Source of the DNA: Artemia franciscana
Lineage: Eukaryota; Arthropoda; Branchiopoda; Anostraca; Artemiidae
NCBI RefSeq assembly: GCF_032884065.1
Contig: NC_088880.1
Span: 33,197,298-33,261,297 of the forward strand
Length of the DNA stretch: 64,000 nt
Direction: 5' to 3'
The notes under the pieces are model-generated. The model was not told the DNA's origin. It made no database searches and was given only the letters and a program-made list of their open reading frames with translations. Positions within the stretch are counted from its first letter, which is position 1; each line of letters starts with the position of its first letter. This document shows, in pieces, positions 1 through 13,900 of this stretch. The position numbers and the translations under genes were made by a program.

Positions 1-107
1 CCAGTTGCCGCCAGTTACCTATACTTTATGCTACACCCAATACTTTACTCTTTCTTGTGCATATTTTAAATTTCGGTCCATGGTGACCTTCTAAGGCACT
101 TAGGTGT

Positions 108-128
108 ACCAATCAATCAATCAATTTA
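108..128 (-). repeat. (ATTG)n 3' tail of the CR1/L2 element
   Basis: On the minus strand an AATAAA-like hexamer is followed at once by about four copies of a TTGA/ATTG tetranucleotide. CR1 and L2 elements end in short tandem units rather than poly(A), so this probably marks the 3' terminus. The sequence from 1 to about 107 could be genomic flank or more of the 3' UTR. Confidence 0.5.
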
Positions 129-413
129 TTGATACTAAAAGAAAAAACTATTACAAAAGTAAAGTGGTTACTAGGCCCAAGAAGCTTTGCTTGTAATGGA
201 CCACAGAGAACAAGAATAAAACACTATTATAAAATATATACAAAAAAAAAAAAAAAACAAAAAAAAAAACACTGGAACAAGACAAGGACATTGAATAGAT
301 AGGATATTTAACAGATAGAAGATTTAGAAGGAGATTTAACATATAGCTGAAAATGATTTTAAAAGAAGAGAAGAGACATACAAATTAGGAAAGGATTAAT
401 AAAGAGAGAAAAA

Positions 414-1433
414 TTATTGAATTGGAAATACCCGACGAAATAATGCCTTTGCAGAAAGAAAAAGAGGGACATCCGAAGGGATGGAGTTCCATAATAGAAT
501 TGATTGATATACTGGAGACCTCTGGCCTGCTGTAGAAGATCGTTTTGGTAAAATAAATCGTCGAGAAGAATTACGTAAAGAAGAAAAGTACCTACCTGAG
601 CCTGTCCGTGAGAAAAACTGCTGTAGGGGCGGTGGGAGAGTACCTAGAAAAGCAGAATGCGCAAAATAAAGGGTACTTTTACCTATAATATGATCCAGCG
701 GAGCTATTCCAGTGTCATCATAAAGATCAGAGAAAGGGTAAAACTGAGGTAGAAGAAAAGTGGCCTTCACTACCCTATTTTGGGCTCTTTGAAGTGAGCA
801 GAGAAGAGGTTTGTTAGTAATGCCCCAGACAGGACAGCAATAAGAAAGGTAAGGATAAATAAAAGCATAATAAAGAGAAACCATAATATCAGGAGGAAGA
901 AATGAGTTAATCCGGTGCAACATTGAAGACTGGCGGAGGATTAAGGAACGGGTGTGAGTTATATGCGGTTTGAAAGAAAGAAAACAGTCAAGATACACAC
1001 CAAGAAATTTCACCACAGTAGCTTGTGGTATAATATCATTCCCAAAAGTCAGGGTGATTGGCTCCTGTACGTCTTGCATACGGTAAGGGGTCCTGAAGTT
1101 GACAATGGCACTTTTTCGGCTGTTAAGAGCCATACCATTTGACCAGGACCAATCCTTTACTTTATCAAGAAGACCTTGAGCCATAGAAGTGGCAGATGGC
1201 AGGTCCACCGCAGCAATGAAAAAGTTACTGTCATCAGCAAAAAGAACAGGGTGAACATGGGGATGAAGACCATCAACAAGATCATTGATGTAAATTAGAA
1301 ATAAAAGTGGACCAAGCACAGAGCCTTGTGGGACACCTTTCAATACAGGCAAAGTAGAGGAAGAAGTACAGTTAACCAAAACATACTGAGATCTCTCTGA
1401 GAGGTAGGACCTAAACCATTCTAGTGGGACTCC
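414..1433 (-). pseudogene. CR1/L2 ORF2, reverse transcriptase C-terminal part (displaced frame)
   Basis: This holds the second half of the RT. It reads GVPLEWF...YLSERSQ, then the GVPQGSVLGPLLF motif, the catalytic FADDSN (C motif), FLGVYLD, and the thumb and C-terminal region ending at a stop at 414. The open frame extends upstream of its first Met at 1379 to about 1433, where it meets the other ORF2 frame. It is not an independent gene: it has no start signal and joins the preceding piece out of frame. The catalytic Asp pair is intact, so the damage is the upstream deletion and not loss of the active site. Confidence 0.85.
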
Positions 1434-3454
1434 ATGGCCTTAGAAAAGTCGAGAAATAGACCCAAAACACACAAGCCCTTGTCCAGATTAACACGCACAA
1501 ACTCAGTTACATCAGAAAGTGCGTGCAAGGTAGAGAATGAGGGACGAAAACCATACTGATGGTTAGTGATGAGAGGATTTCCAGCAGTCGAATTAGTACT
1601 AAATACAAATGAAGAGAGTCGACGATACACTACTTTTTCAACAACCTTTGAGATGACGGGAAGAAGGGAAATAGGTCTGTAATTTGAAATTAGAGAAGAA
1701 TCACCTTTTTTATGCAAGGGTACAACGGTAGCAACTTTAAATAAATGAGGAAAAAAAACAGAAGAAAGAGAGAGGTTAGTTATGTGTGAGATGGGATGAG
1801 AAACAAACTGACTGATTTTTTTAATGACATTATTACTCAAACCAAAACTATCAACTGAACAACTACTTGGAAGTTGAGAAATAATACTAGAAATCTCAGT
1901 AGTACTACATGGGGAAAGGAAAAAAGACTTCTCTGTCATAGGAAAACAACTTACTCTACTCGGGGGTGGAATGAGAACTGAGGGAAGTGTGGTGAAATAC
2001 GAATTGAAGGCACTTGCTAAGGATTTTTTATCCACAACAGATCCATCAGCTTTCCTATAAAGAGATGGGGAAGATTGTTTGAGTTTCTTACGGGAGAGAG
2101 CTTCATTAATTACAGTCCAAACCTTGCGCAAATTCCCTTTACACTCATTAATTCGACGTGAAAAATACAGCTTTTTTGCTAAGCGAACTGAAGAAGTGAG
2201 CACATTTTTGTAATGTTTATACTTCAGAAGATCTTCCTGTGTCTTACTTTTACATGCAGCCCTGAACAAAGACGCCTTCATATGGGTTGCATTGATCAGA
2301 CCTCTAGACATCCATGGGCATTTAGGTGTAAAATTCCTTGGCCTCTTTCTAAGAGGAAAATGCTTATCCAACAGAGTGCCCATGCGACACAAAAATAATC
2401 TAGTTGCACAATCAGCATCATTAGCTTCAAGAACACTAGACCAGTCATTACTCTGAAGACTATGTATTAAATTAGAAATTTCTCTATCTGTAAAAGTTCT
2501 AAAAGAAGACTTGCCTTTCTCATCCACAGTAATCTCTGTTTTAGGCACAGATAGTGATAGATAAATAGGGAAGTGATCAGAAAGATCAGTGAAAACAAGA
2601 CCAGACGAGAACTTCAAATTAGGAGAAAGAGAAGTGAAAATATTATCTATTAAAGTGGCAGAATTTCTTGAAGGGTCAACACGTGAAGGAAAAAAAATTG
2701 AAGGAAGTAGCCCAGAAGAAGAAAATACATCAAAAAGATGGTCACATTCATCATTTGATCCAACATTTAACATATTGCAATTAAAGTCTCCCAAAACACA
2801 AATCCGTTTTTTAGAGAAAGTCCCCACACCAGAAAGCTGATCAAGCAAATCACAGAACAGATGTGTTGGAAAAGGAGGGGGCTTATAAAACAAACAAACA
2901 GTATCACATGCAACCTGGCTTTTCAGATCAATAACAAGAGAATAAACTGTCCTACTATTAGACACCACCGATGAAAACAAGGATTCAAGATCAGATCTTC
3001 TACAAAATTCAATACTAGATTTTATGAACAAAGAAATACCCCCAGAACACTTTGTTACCATTCTAGGGACATGAATAGCAATATAACCATGCATGTCATA
3101 AGCTGTAAAATTATCACTGTCAGATAACCATGTTTCCGTCAAGCCTATGACATCAAAAGGGCAAGAATTATCAGACCACAGATACGATTTAAGAGTGTCC
3201 CACTTATCTCTTATCCCACGCACATTCAAACAAAAAACATTAAAGCAACTGTTTGAAGAGAGTGAGGGCATAATATTATCACAATAATCAATGGTGGTGT
3301 AATAATTACAGCTAGAACTAACCATAGATTCAAGGAGAGGGTCAGAAGTGTGTGCCTCTTGTTTACCAGCACTACTTGGTTGATCAAATATAACTGAATT
3401 AAGAATAGATGAATTCATAAGGAAAGAGAAATCACCCATATTTATCTCAGACAT
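1421..3454 (-). pseudogene. CR1/L2 ORF2, endonuclease and N-terminal RT part
   Basis: This is the 677-residue first part of ORF2. After about 70 residues comes an EEP-type endonuclease with CLNVRG, GLTETWL, LGDFN and SDHFPIYLSL (about residues 70-320), which would nick target DNA. The RT begins near residue 550 with VPLHKKGD, NYRPISLL, YGFRPSFST and LFLDFSKA (motif A, first catalytic Asp). After SKA the frame runs into MESH and a stop. The expected FD...LL...YG(I)R stretch of about 20 residues is missing, and the sequence resumes in another frame with GVPLEWF. A small deletion at about 1431-1438 therefore ended the activity of this copy. The start is an ATG after the inter-ORF array. Confidence 0.88.
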
Positions 3455-3489
3455 ATAAAACCTTCACAAATGACACACTATCCATAGTA

Positions 3490-4480
3490 CACTTGAAGGT
3501 AATGGAATCATAAACAAAGAAAAAGAAATATCAGTGGGATGGCAAATATTAACCAAAGAAAGGGGTCAAATAATGTGGCACCAATCAGGGAAAGATGAGC
3601 TGCGAGTGTTAAGGCATGACAAACAATGACAGAAATCAGGCTACATAAAGGCAATAGGATCTCAAGCAAATATAAAGAGACATTAGTAGGATGGCTCATA
3701 ATATTTGAAGAATAGGCTAAATTTACAATATGGGACCAGTAAAATTTATGTGAGCTGTAAGTGTGCTGACATGACAAAAGTGTGATAGAAAATAGCATAC
3801 ATGAAGGTGATAGGAACACAAACAAATACAAATAAATATCAATGGTAAGACACACAATGTTCAAAGTATAAGACCAAAATAGATTTGAGCAATCAAAATT
3901 ATGTGATCTGCATGTGAACACACAGAACAAAGATATGGTAGAATTAAGGCAAAATATATTTGTCAAAGTACTGGCCAAAAGTATAATGTGGAGCCAGTCA
4001 AGATTATAAGAGCTGCAATTATGCTGACATGACAAAAATATGATAGAAATTGGCCTACATGAAGGTGAGAAAGTCAAAAACAAAAATAAAAAAAATTCAG
4101 TAGGATGGCATATATTAATCATAATATTGGCCCAAAATATAATATGGGACCAGTCAAAACTCGATGAGCTGCAAGTGTGCAGACATAACAAGAACGTTCT
4201 AGAAGCCATGCAACATGATGGTGATAGGATCACAAACAAACATAATGAAAAATCAGTGGAAAGGCACACATTAATTAAAGGAGTGGCACAAAATATAATG
4301 TGTAACCAGTTAAAATTATGTGAGCTATAAGTATGCTGACATGGCAAGAGTAAAACAGAAAGCAAACTACATGAAGGTGGTAGAATCACAAACAAACATA
4401 GAGCAATATTAGTGGGAAGGGACATATCATCCAAGGTATTGCCCCAAAGCATAATATAGCACAAGTCAGAATTATGTGAA
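3490..4480 (-). repeat. 156-bp tandem array between ORF1 and ORF2 of the CR1/L2 element
   Basis: A landmark (CCAGTCA-like, then a GAGCTGCAAGTGTGCTGACATG-like stretch) recurs at about 3581, 3736, 3890, 3994, 4150, 4306 and 4462. The spacings are 155, 154, 104, 156, 156 and 156, so there are about six diverged copies and one that is about 52 bp short. The array fills almost the whole spacer between ORF1 (ending 4580) and ORF2 (starting 3454). Because 156 is a multiple of three, a 372-codon minus-strand frame (4626-3508) stays open across it and encodes a Leu/Ser/Cys-rich repeated peptide. I see no known domain and do not call it a gene. Confidence 0.85.
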
Positions 4481-4579
4481 GACAGTGAAGAGTGAATGAG
4501 GAAAAATGTAAGAACATAAAATAAATTCATACAAAAACAATTCAACATATTATAACAAAGTGAACTAAAATCCATCACT

Positions 4580-5515
4580 TTAATTCTCTGCATTTGCAGC
4601 ACACAAATCAATTTCATCCTGATCACTGAACTTAACTACTCTTCCAGACTGAGTTTTATACAGGATATCACCTTTACTGGACCAAACATTACGTAAACCA
4701 ACCTTTGACTTGGCATATGAAAGAAGCTGTAAGCGTGGTTTTGTAAGCATCTCAGAAAATAGTGTCCCAGATCCTTTCAAATCCTTCTTTTGTCTGAGAA
4801 GCAGTTGGCGAATTCGTAAATTACAAAATTCTACAACTATGGGTCTGGGTTTGGCAGATGGTTTGCCAATTCTTTTGGCTGATACAACATCAGACTGGGT
4901 AATTGGTATGCCAGGAAATTTCACAGCACATAGTGACATGAACTGACTTTCAGTGTTTTCAATGGGGGCATCTTCTTTCACCCCAAAGACAATAATTTGG
5001 TTGCTCAAAGCCTGCTGTTCAAAACGATCATTTAATCTTGCCAGGTTAGACTGGATAGGCTTGAAAGAGCTCTCAAGGTCTTTCATTGATGACCCTAGAG
5101 TAGTCAAAGAAGATTCAATTGAAGATATGCGTTTACTATAGCTTTCAAGGGTCTTATCAACTAGACTACTAAGATCTAGACTGAGGCCAGCATACACATC
5201 CTGCTTGATTGCATCCAGCTTATCTGAAGAAATAGTGGCATCATGTTGAATGACTGCCTGTTCCTCTTTCATTTTGGTCACAGCCTCATCTACCTGGGTA
5301 GAGATCTTGGCCAATATGAGGTCATCAAGTAACCCTTTCACTGAAGATTTAAGGCTGTCAGGATGCAGTGAATCTGCTAACATTTTGTGTTTAATTTTTA
5401 TATTATTCATGTGGCTAGTCAGGATGAGTATTTGCTCTGAGACAGATTCTGATCCAGAGAATTGGTGTGAGCTGTCTGACCTAAGTTCACGGGGTGGCTT
5501 GATTTGACCTTTCAT
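4580..5515 (-). CDS. CR1/L2 retrotransposon ORF1 nucleic-acid-binding protein
   Basis: This 311-residue ORF starts with an ATG at 5515. Residues about 30-175 have heptad-like hydrophobic spacing (for example TLESYSKRISSIESSL), consistent with a trimerising or dimerising coiled coil. It is followed by an RRM-like segment with IIVFGVKED, VVSAKRIGK and RPIVVEF, and a C-terminal module with LKGSGTLFSEMLTKPR and NVWSSKGDILYK. This order matches the ORF1p of L1- and CR1-type elements, an RNA chaperone that packages the element RNA. No zinc knuckle is visible. The frame is uninterrupted. It lies upstream of ORF2, separated by the 156-bp array, an unusually long spacer of about 1.1 kb. Confidence 0.82.
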   Translation of the reverse strand: MKGQIKPPRELRSDSSHQFSGSESVSEQILILTSHMNNIKIKHKMLADSLHPDSLKSSVKGLLDDLILAKISTQVDEAVTKMKEEQAVIQHDATISSDKLDAIKQDVYAGLSLDLSSLVDKTLESYSKRISSIESSLTTLGSSMKDLESSFKPIQSNLARLNDRFEQQALSNQIIVFGVKEDAPIENTESQFMSLCAVKFPGIPITQSDVVSAKRIGKPSAKPRPIVVEFCNLRIRQLLLRQKKDLKGSGTLFSEMLTKPRLQLLSYAKSKVGLRNVWSSKGDILYKTQSGRVVKFSDQDEIDLCAANAEN

Positions 5516-5820
5516 TACTTACTTAATGTGAACAACAAGACAGGTACAGAGTAAGCAGTAGTATATGGCAGGCTGGGTATAAGGCAGGATATGGTTCACA
5601 ATCTAGCAGCAAATTTCAAATAACAAAGCAGGAGCAAGTTAAAATTAGCATAGGTCCCCTATGCCTGATGAGTACCTGATACCTGATGAGTCCCCTCTTA
5701 CACCCCAGGGGTAGGGGCTGCTAAGTATGCCTGCCTTTACCCACTGGTAGGCAGGCAGAACCAGTACTTCGGACTGCTTAAAGCGTTGTTGGTAATGCCA
5801 CAAGACTTCAGATTGCTCCA
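5516..5820 (-). promoter_or_regulatory. Probable 5' leader and internal promoter region of the CR1/L2 element
   Basis: This stretch is richer in GC than the DNA beyond it and leads straight into ORF1. It contains small inverted motifs such as CTGCCTGCC and GGCAGGCAG. Non-LTR elements carry internal promoters here, but no specific promoter motif can be named from the sequence. Confidence 0.4.
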
Positions 5821-7889
<2,069 letters not shown>

Positions 7890-9320
7890 TTTAACAACTC
7901 AGGAAATTTATTTTCATCTTAGTATTCGTGATCTAAAAATACTGGTCAGGCAAAGGGCTATAATTTACATATTTCTGTTTACAAGTTTACAGATCTACTG
8001 ACCCTTTGGGGATATTCTTTATTTTCAGTTTCCTTCTCTTTATCTTTACTTTGTTTCTATCCCATCAAAAGTTTTTATAACTTTTTGTTCCACTTTAGTT
8101 TTCCAATGAAAATTTTTCCCAATTTTTAATCAGCCCGGAAAATTTAGTTTCTACTTAGTAAAGGTACTGGTAAGGCAAAAGGCTGTAATTTGCATATTTC
8201 TGTTTTCGAATTTATCAAATTTTCTGACCCTTTGGGCATATTCTTATTTTCAGTTTCCTTCTCTTTACCTTTACTTTGTTTCTACTGTTTCAAAAGTTTT
8301 ATTCTTTTTTATGCCATTTAGTTTTCCAACTAAAATTTCTCACAATTTTATTCAGCCAAGGAAATTTAATTTCTTCTAAATAAAGGTACTGTCAAGGTAA
8401 AGGGCTATAATTTACACCTTTCTGTTTACAAGTTCATCAAATTTACTGACCCTTTGGGTGTATTCTTATTTTCAGTTTCCTTCTCTTTACCTTTACTTTG
8501 TTTCTACAATTGCAATAAGTTTTTATTCCCCTTTATTCCACTTCAGTCTTCCAGCTAAAATTTCTTCCAATTTCTAATCAGCCCAGGAACTTTAATTTCT
8601 TCTAAGTAAAAGTATTGGTAAGGCAAAGGGCTATAATTTACATATTTCTGTTTACAGGTTTCTCTAATTTACTGACCCCTTGGGCGTATTTATTTTTAGT
8701 TTCGTTCAATTTATTTTTACTTGTTTACATTTTCAATCATTGTTCAATTTGTAGCTTTTTTTCTCTATTCCAAATTAAATGTCTCCCAATTTTTGACTTC
8801 TCAGGAAATTTAATTTCTTCAAAGTACGCGTGTTCTAAAGGTACTGATCAGTCAAAGGGCTATCACTTACTGATTTCTCTTAACGGGTTTCTCTAATTTA
8901 CTGAGCCTTTGGGCATATTATTCTTCAATTTCGTCACTTTATCTTTACTTGTTTACATTTTCAATCATTGTTGAATTTGTTCATTTTTTTTCTCTACGTT
9001 TTTATTTCTTTCTATTCCAATTTAGTTTTCCAAAAGGGCTATAATTGACAGATATCTGTTGGTGGGCTTCTCTAATTTACTTACCCTTTGAAAATATTTT
9101 GTTCATTTTGTTCATTTAATCTTTACTTTGTTTCTACAATTTTAGAAGTTTTTTTCATTTTTTTCAGTATACACACTTTTTTCTCTATTTTTTTTCTTCC
9201 CATTCCTATCTATTTTTCCAAATAAAATGTTTTCCAACTTCTGACCACCCAGAAAATTTACTTTTTTCAAAGTACTGGTGATCTAAAGATACTGGTGAGG
9301 TAAAGGGCTTTAATTTAAGA
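7890..9320 (+). repeat. Satellite-like tandem array, unit about 225 bp, about 7 copies
   Basis: The landmark CAAAGGGCTATAATTTAC recurs at about 7951, 8176, 8398, 8624, 8853, 9031 and 9301. Spacings are 225, 222, 226, 229, 178 and 270. Each unit also carries TACTGACCCTTTGGG-like, TTTCCTTCTCTTTA-like and CAGCCCAGGAAATTTAATTTC-like blocks in the same order. The copies are diverged, and units 5 to 7 carry indels. There is no coding frame. Confidence 0.85.
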
Positions 9321-10729
9321 AGTTGATGGCCGAAAAAAATCGCTTTTCCTTTTTTTGGAAGGGCATTATCTACTCTATCTGTACTTACGCTCTTTGGTAA
9401 TGTGTCGCTTTTTGGACGAGTGAGTAATAGTTCCATAATTTCAGTGAATATAATGAAAGAAAATGAACAAAAGAAAGAATAAAGGAAATACAACAAGAGC
9501 AAAGAGGAGAGGGTATAAGAATGACGAAAAGGGAATGATGCACGTGCTTCTATTCTTCAACGATGCAATTAAACAAAACAAGTTTTTTAGAAAAATTGAA
9601 AAAAACGCAGGATATAAAAATTCTGTTCTTTCTCTAAAGAAAACTGGGCCTTGCTCAAAGAAAATTTCTAGAGAAATAATTGTGGGAATCTAATTAGTGA
9701 AAACAGAGTCTGTGAAAAAGAAATTCAACACAATCTAACTTAATTTAGCAGAATCTTAAAAGTGTACGACTAAGGGCTCTTTCACGCTACGCCGTAGAAC
9801 CTTTCACACTAGCGTAACTTGAGACGTTACGTTATGTGATCTTACGCGGGAAATTATGTCCGCAATGCGAAGTAAACTATTTGTACTTTTGATTTCAGAT
9901 TAAGCAAGTTTATGTTACGACATGGTAAATCCGAAATAGCAGCAACAAAACGGAATCTCTGGATAAGTAATTAATAAATTAAAAAAGTTAATAAATTTTC
10001 CGAAAAACTTTCTAGTAGAAAGTCTTTCACACTTGATCACATTTAATATCCATCCCACGTTTTTGATATTTGAATAGTTTGCTTACGATGATCGTGATAA
10101 ATTTAGACGATAGCTATGATAATTTTAGGAATTTTCGCGAGACCAGAAGTTTGTATTACTGTAGGAAACAGACAGTAATCTCAAAAGTCAATTGAACATT
10201 GTTTTGCTATTTTCTATTAGACTCGTATTCACTATTGAAACTTTTTCTGAAACCGCTTTTTATTTTGAATCAAATTCTGAAAGTTTCAAGTTTCGGTACT
10301 TTTTTCTAAATTTCTCCAGTGCCCTTTGTAGAGGAAATGATAGTCGAAAAAATTACCTTCTCATGTCTTATTTTATGTAGAAGATCAAGATCTAAAGTAT
10401 TACAACTTTTATGCCAAAGTAACTTTTTGTTTCTCTTCTAAAATTGTAAAAAAAAAAAAAAAATCGATCTACAATATTTCCGGTTGATTTGACCAAACTG
10501 TTTGAGGCGTTTTCATCCACAATTTTCAGCAGCAAAACTTCTGTCGGTCGCTACTTAAAATAGTTTCGCCCGTAAGATTTCCTCCGAGAAATTCCATTCT
10601 CACCGAAAACTTAACATAACCACTAAGCATTTTACATAAAACATAGAGGTACTTGTATGATCTACTTACTGCTCAAGTTGTTCATTCATTGACGCATTAT
10701 AGAACCGGTTTTTTTCGGTTGGTTTCTTT
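9321..10729. other. Non-coding stretch, nothing recognised
   Basis: It contains a short block at 9773-9850 with CTTTCACGCTACG and CTTTCACACTAGCG, and short unsupported frames. No domain or shared repeat was identified. Confidence 0.4.
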
Positions 10730-10960
10730 CAGCTTGGCATGAGACAAGACAAAGAGAAGTGACAGAATAGATGGAAAATACACAGTTTGGGTTATATATT
10801 TGCACATTAGGGGTGGAAGGGGGTGGTGGTAAAGTATTCGGACTGTATGAAGTTAGAAAACCATTCTTACTACATAATATGCAGAAAAATTGTAGGCATG
10901 CAGATCCGCTATATTTTACCCCCACCCCCTAATGTGCAAATATATAGCCCAAGTTTGTTT
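10730..10960. mobile_element. Inverted-repeat element (family D), copy 1
   Basis: An arm at about 10790-10837 (GGGTTATATATTTGCACATTA ... GGTAAAGTAT) is the reverse complement, with mismatches, of 10911-10950 (ATATTTTACC ... TGTGCAAATATATAGCCC), separated by about 73 bp. The same arm and its flanks recur near 31.1, 43.7, 43.9 and 44.7 kb, so it is a dispersed family. No ORF is present; it is probably a non-autonomous MITE or foldback-type element. Confidence 0.72.
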
Positions 10961-13900
10961 ATAAAGTATTAAATTTGTATCTTACTTTGGTATGTTTCAC
11001 TAGGATTGAGCGTCAGAGAAACATATTAGAAGAATATTGGGTTGGGCGTATATCATGCAAGTACCAACATAGATATTTTGGCAAGGACCTCCGCCATGCT
11101 GTCGTCAGTGTTCAAAGACATTGTCAAGCTAGCCTCAGGTCGGGTTGGCAGAGGTCATTTTCGAAATATCTCGAAAGGTTAGTTTTGTTTTAAACAAAAC
11201 TAAACTTAACTAAACTTGGTGTTTTTTTCTTTTCTTTTTTTTTCTCCCTGGTCGAAAATCTCCTTCGTTTCCTTTTTTATATTTTTATTCTTGTTCTTCT
11301 ATTCTTATTCTGTTTTTATTCTCTTTATTATATTTTTAGTCTTGATTTGTCAAATGTCATGCATTTGATCTTAAAACGTAACCACTTCCCATAGAAAATT
11401 ACGTACGTAGTATGAAAACCGCTTAAGACGTTACTACCAACAATTTTGAGTATGGTAGTAACAGTTGATAAAGTTGATGCTTTTTGTGTGGCTATTTATA
11501 ATTTTTCTGGATAATACTGCATTATATGTGGTACTAGAAGTTTTAATCGCCAAAGATTCGCTTTAGTTCCCTATTTTCTTTGATTCAGAAGATGCGTATG
11601 TGGGAAATATTATATCCGCTAGCATTTCATTTTGGGTAAAATATGGGATAAAAAATTTTTAAACAATTAAAAGTACATAATAGTGTAACATAGGGACAGA
11701 AAAACAAAGAACAAATAAAAATTAAAAATAGGCTTTTGTGATCGCTATTAAAGAAATTAAAATAAAATTGGCAAATTCAGGTCAAAATACTTCAAAGTAA
11801 TATTAAAAGAAAACAAAATAAGTTATCTTGAATATAGAACATAAAATCAAGAATGTAGCATTTTGTCAAGTGCGTCTTTTTACCAGGAAAGCTAAATCAG
11901 GGAAAATATATTTTTGTGTCTGAAGCCTAAAAATTTAGTTAGCAATTAAAACGAAATGGAAATACTAAGAAACTGGTAACGTTTTTGTCAAAATAACGAC
12001 AAAAAAATTGCATATTTTCTGCTAAAAAAAGTCCGAATATTTCTGCTTGACATTCATAAATCTCTATCAACAAAAAAAAAAACAATCAAACATTAAATAA
12101 ATTTTAGAAGACGATGAAAAACTTACACACACTAAAAAAACGAAAGAAAACACACATCTAAGCTTTTATTATTATTTCGGTTACTAGGGACTGAACTTTG
12201 TTCTTTACTAGGTTGCAGCGATTGCTGCAACGATGATTTGCACAAATTTTTTTTCTGGATCATTTAAGCTTCTACCCGTTTTTCAATATTTTGGTTTCAT
12301 TTTTATCGTAAATGGAAAGGTAATGTGGTCTAAGAAATTATTTACTTATTCCGAACTTATTTTAGTATATTTTTATTTAATTTTTTTTGCATCTCGGAGT
12401 CATTTCGTGGATCTGTTGTGCTAATTTCCTTATTCATCTCCACTTCTTAATGCGTAGGGGAAACCTAGATAAACATACAGAAGGTATTTAGTAATGGCGT
12501 CCGAATAAGCAATTTTTAGCAGCCGATAAATTGGGTGCTTGTCTTCAGTTTCTTCCAAAAATGTTTACATGAATTTGGTCTGCCGAGAGCAAGCTTTTTC
12601 AGGACATTTAGTTCTTAAAAGAAAAATTCAAAGAACTAATTAAAAATATTGAATTAATAATAAATTTACTTGTGATTATTAATTAGTTTTAAAGCTGTAA
12701 TCATTTAGGGGCGCCCATCGAGAAGGGTGCAATCCCACCCGCCTATGGAGTAGGGAAAAAACAGGGCGTTTTGTAATGGATTAGGACTTACAAAAAACAC
12801 CTTTTTGGTATTTCCTTGGAAAACAAAATCCTCCTCCCTATTGATCCCGACAAATACCTTTTTTTTTTGTATGTGCCTTGAGGAAACGCCCTTGGCTCTG
12901 CCTCCCATCTTTTCATGGGTCGGTGATCCTGATAATAAACATGAATTGATCGTTTGAATAACTTAATCACTCTATAAACACACTTTGAAACATACATCAC
13001 CGTCATCACGAATAGATCCCTATGCCTAATACCCAACATCTTTTTTCTAACAATGCACACAAGATCCGTTGGACATGTTTACTATATACATATTGTGAAT
13101 CCTAGAATTGAGTTGTTTCATGTTACTGAGTAAAAAATTTGACAAAATTTGACATTTATTATATACTAAACGAAAGCCAAGTTTTTCAGCCGTCTAATTT
13201 TACAAATTTTCTTATTTAAATCCCAAGAGAACAGTTCCAGATTTTTGCCTTGTCCTCACTTTCCTATAACGACATAAATATCCCTTAAACCTTTTGTTTT
13301 AAGCGTGAAGATAGCAGCTTTGCTAAAAGTTCATCTTTCATTTGAAGTGTCGACCTTTTTACCGCCAATAAAGCAAAATCATCTCTTCCCCTCTTAAACA
13401 CAAACATGACTAAAGGGAAAAAGAGAGCTTACTTTCCGATAATTCCGTGGTAAAAGTGTATTTTAATGTCATTGGTTTACGTCTGTTATGCATTTCCGTA
13501 AGTCAATCGGATTGTTCCTTAAGCTTATGACAGAAAGGGAAGCTAAAAACCCTGCCTTTTAAAAGTGATTGATTACTGTATGAAATTTTAAGGCTTAAAA
13601 AGAATGAAGAGTTTGACCATTCCTCTAAGTACTTAAAGCTAAATCCGTTTTAGGAAAGTTTATTTAGAATATGGGTGCCTTTCTACCACTGTATCTGTAT
13701 AATTATGTCCATATTGTTCATAAAGTTGTCTTACTTTATCTGTGCGTGTAGTTTTATGTAGTTCAATAAGTGGTTTCTTTATTTTGCGTTTGTTAGCCTA
13801 TCTATTTAACTCGAAGTCAAATTACAATAATTTGTCTGTTTTAGAAATAAAGTATTGTTTATGAATAAAGGTCCACTTTAGGAAATGTACAAGAATAACC

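Larger units (their letters stand above)
110..5820 (-). mobile_element. CR1/L2-group non-LTR retrotransposon, nearly full length, inactivated
   Basis: Reading right to left there is a leader (about 5820-5516), ORF1 (5515-4580), a long spacer holding a tandem array, ORF2 (3454-414 in two frames), a 3' UTR and an (ATTG)n tail near 108-128. ORF1 with a coiled coil and RRM-like part, ORF2 with an apurinic-type endonuclease followed by RT, and a short-tandem tail fit the CR1/L2 superfamily. The copy cannot move on its own, because ORF2 has lost codons just after RT motif A and changes frame. The 5' edge is set only by a fall in GC and loss of recognisable sequence, so it is uncertain by about 100 bp. 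Confidence 0.85.

Noticed and set aside
3508..4626. 372-codon minus-strand ORF as a real third protein of the CR1/L2 element
   Set aside because: Its openness follows from a 156-bp (3 x 52) repeat. It shows no domain and overlaps the end of ORF1 in another frame. It is kept only as an observation.
7890..9320. CRISPR array
   Set aside because: Units are ~225 bp, diverged throughout and without constant short repeats or unique spacers; the context is eukaryotic.
9773..9850. Terminal inverted repeat of a DNA transposon (CTTTCACGCTACG-type)
   Set aside because: Two similar direct motifs are visible, but no matching inverted end or target duplication was found.
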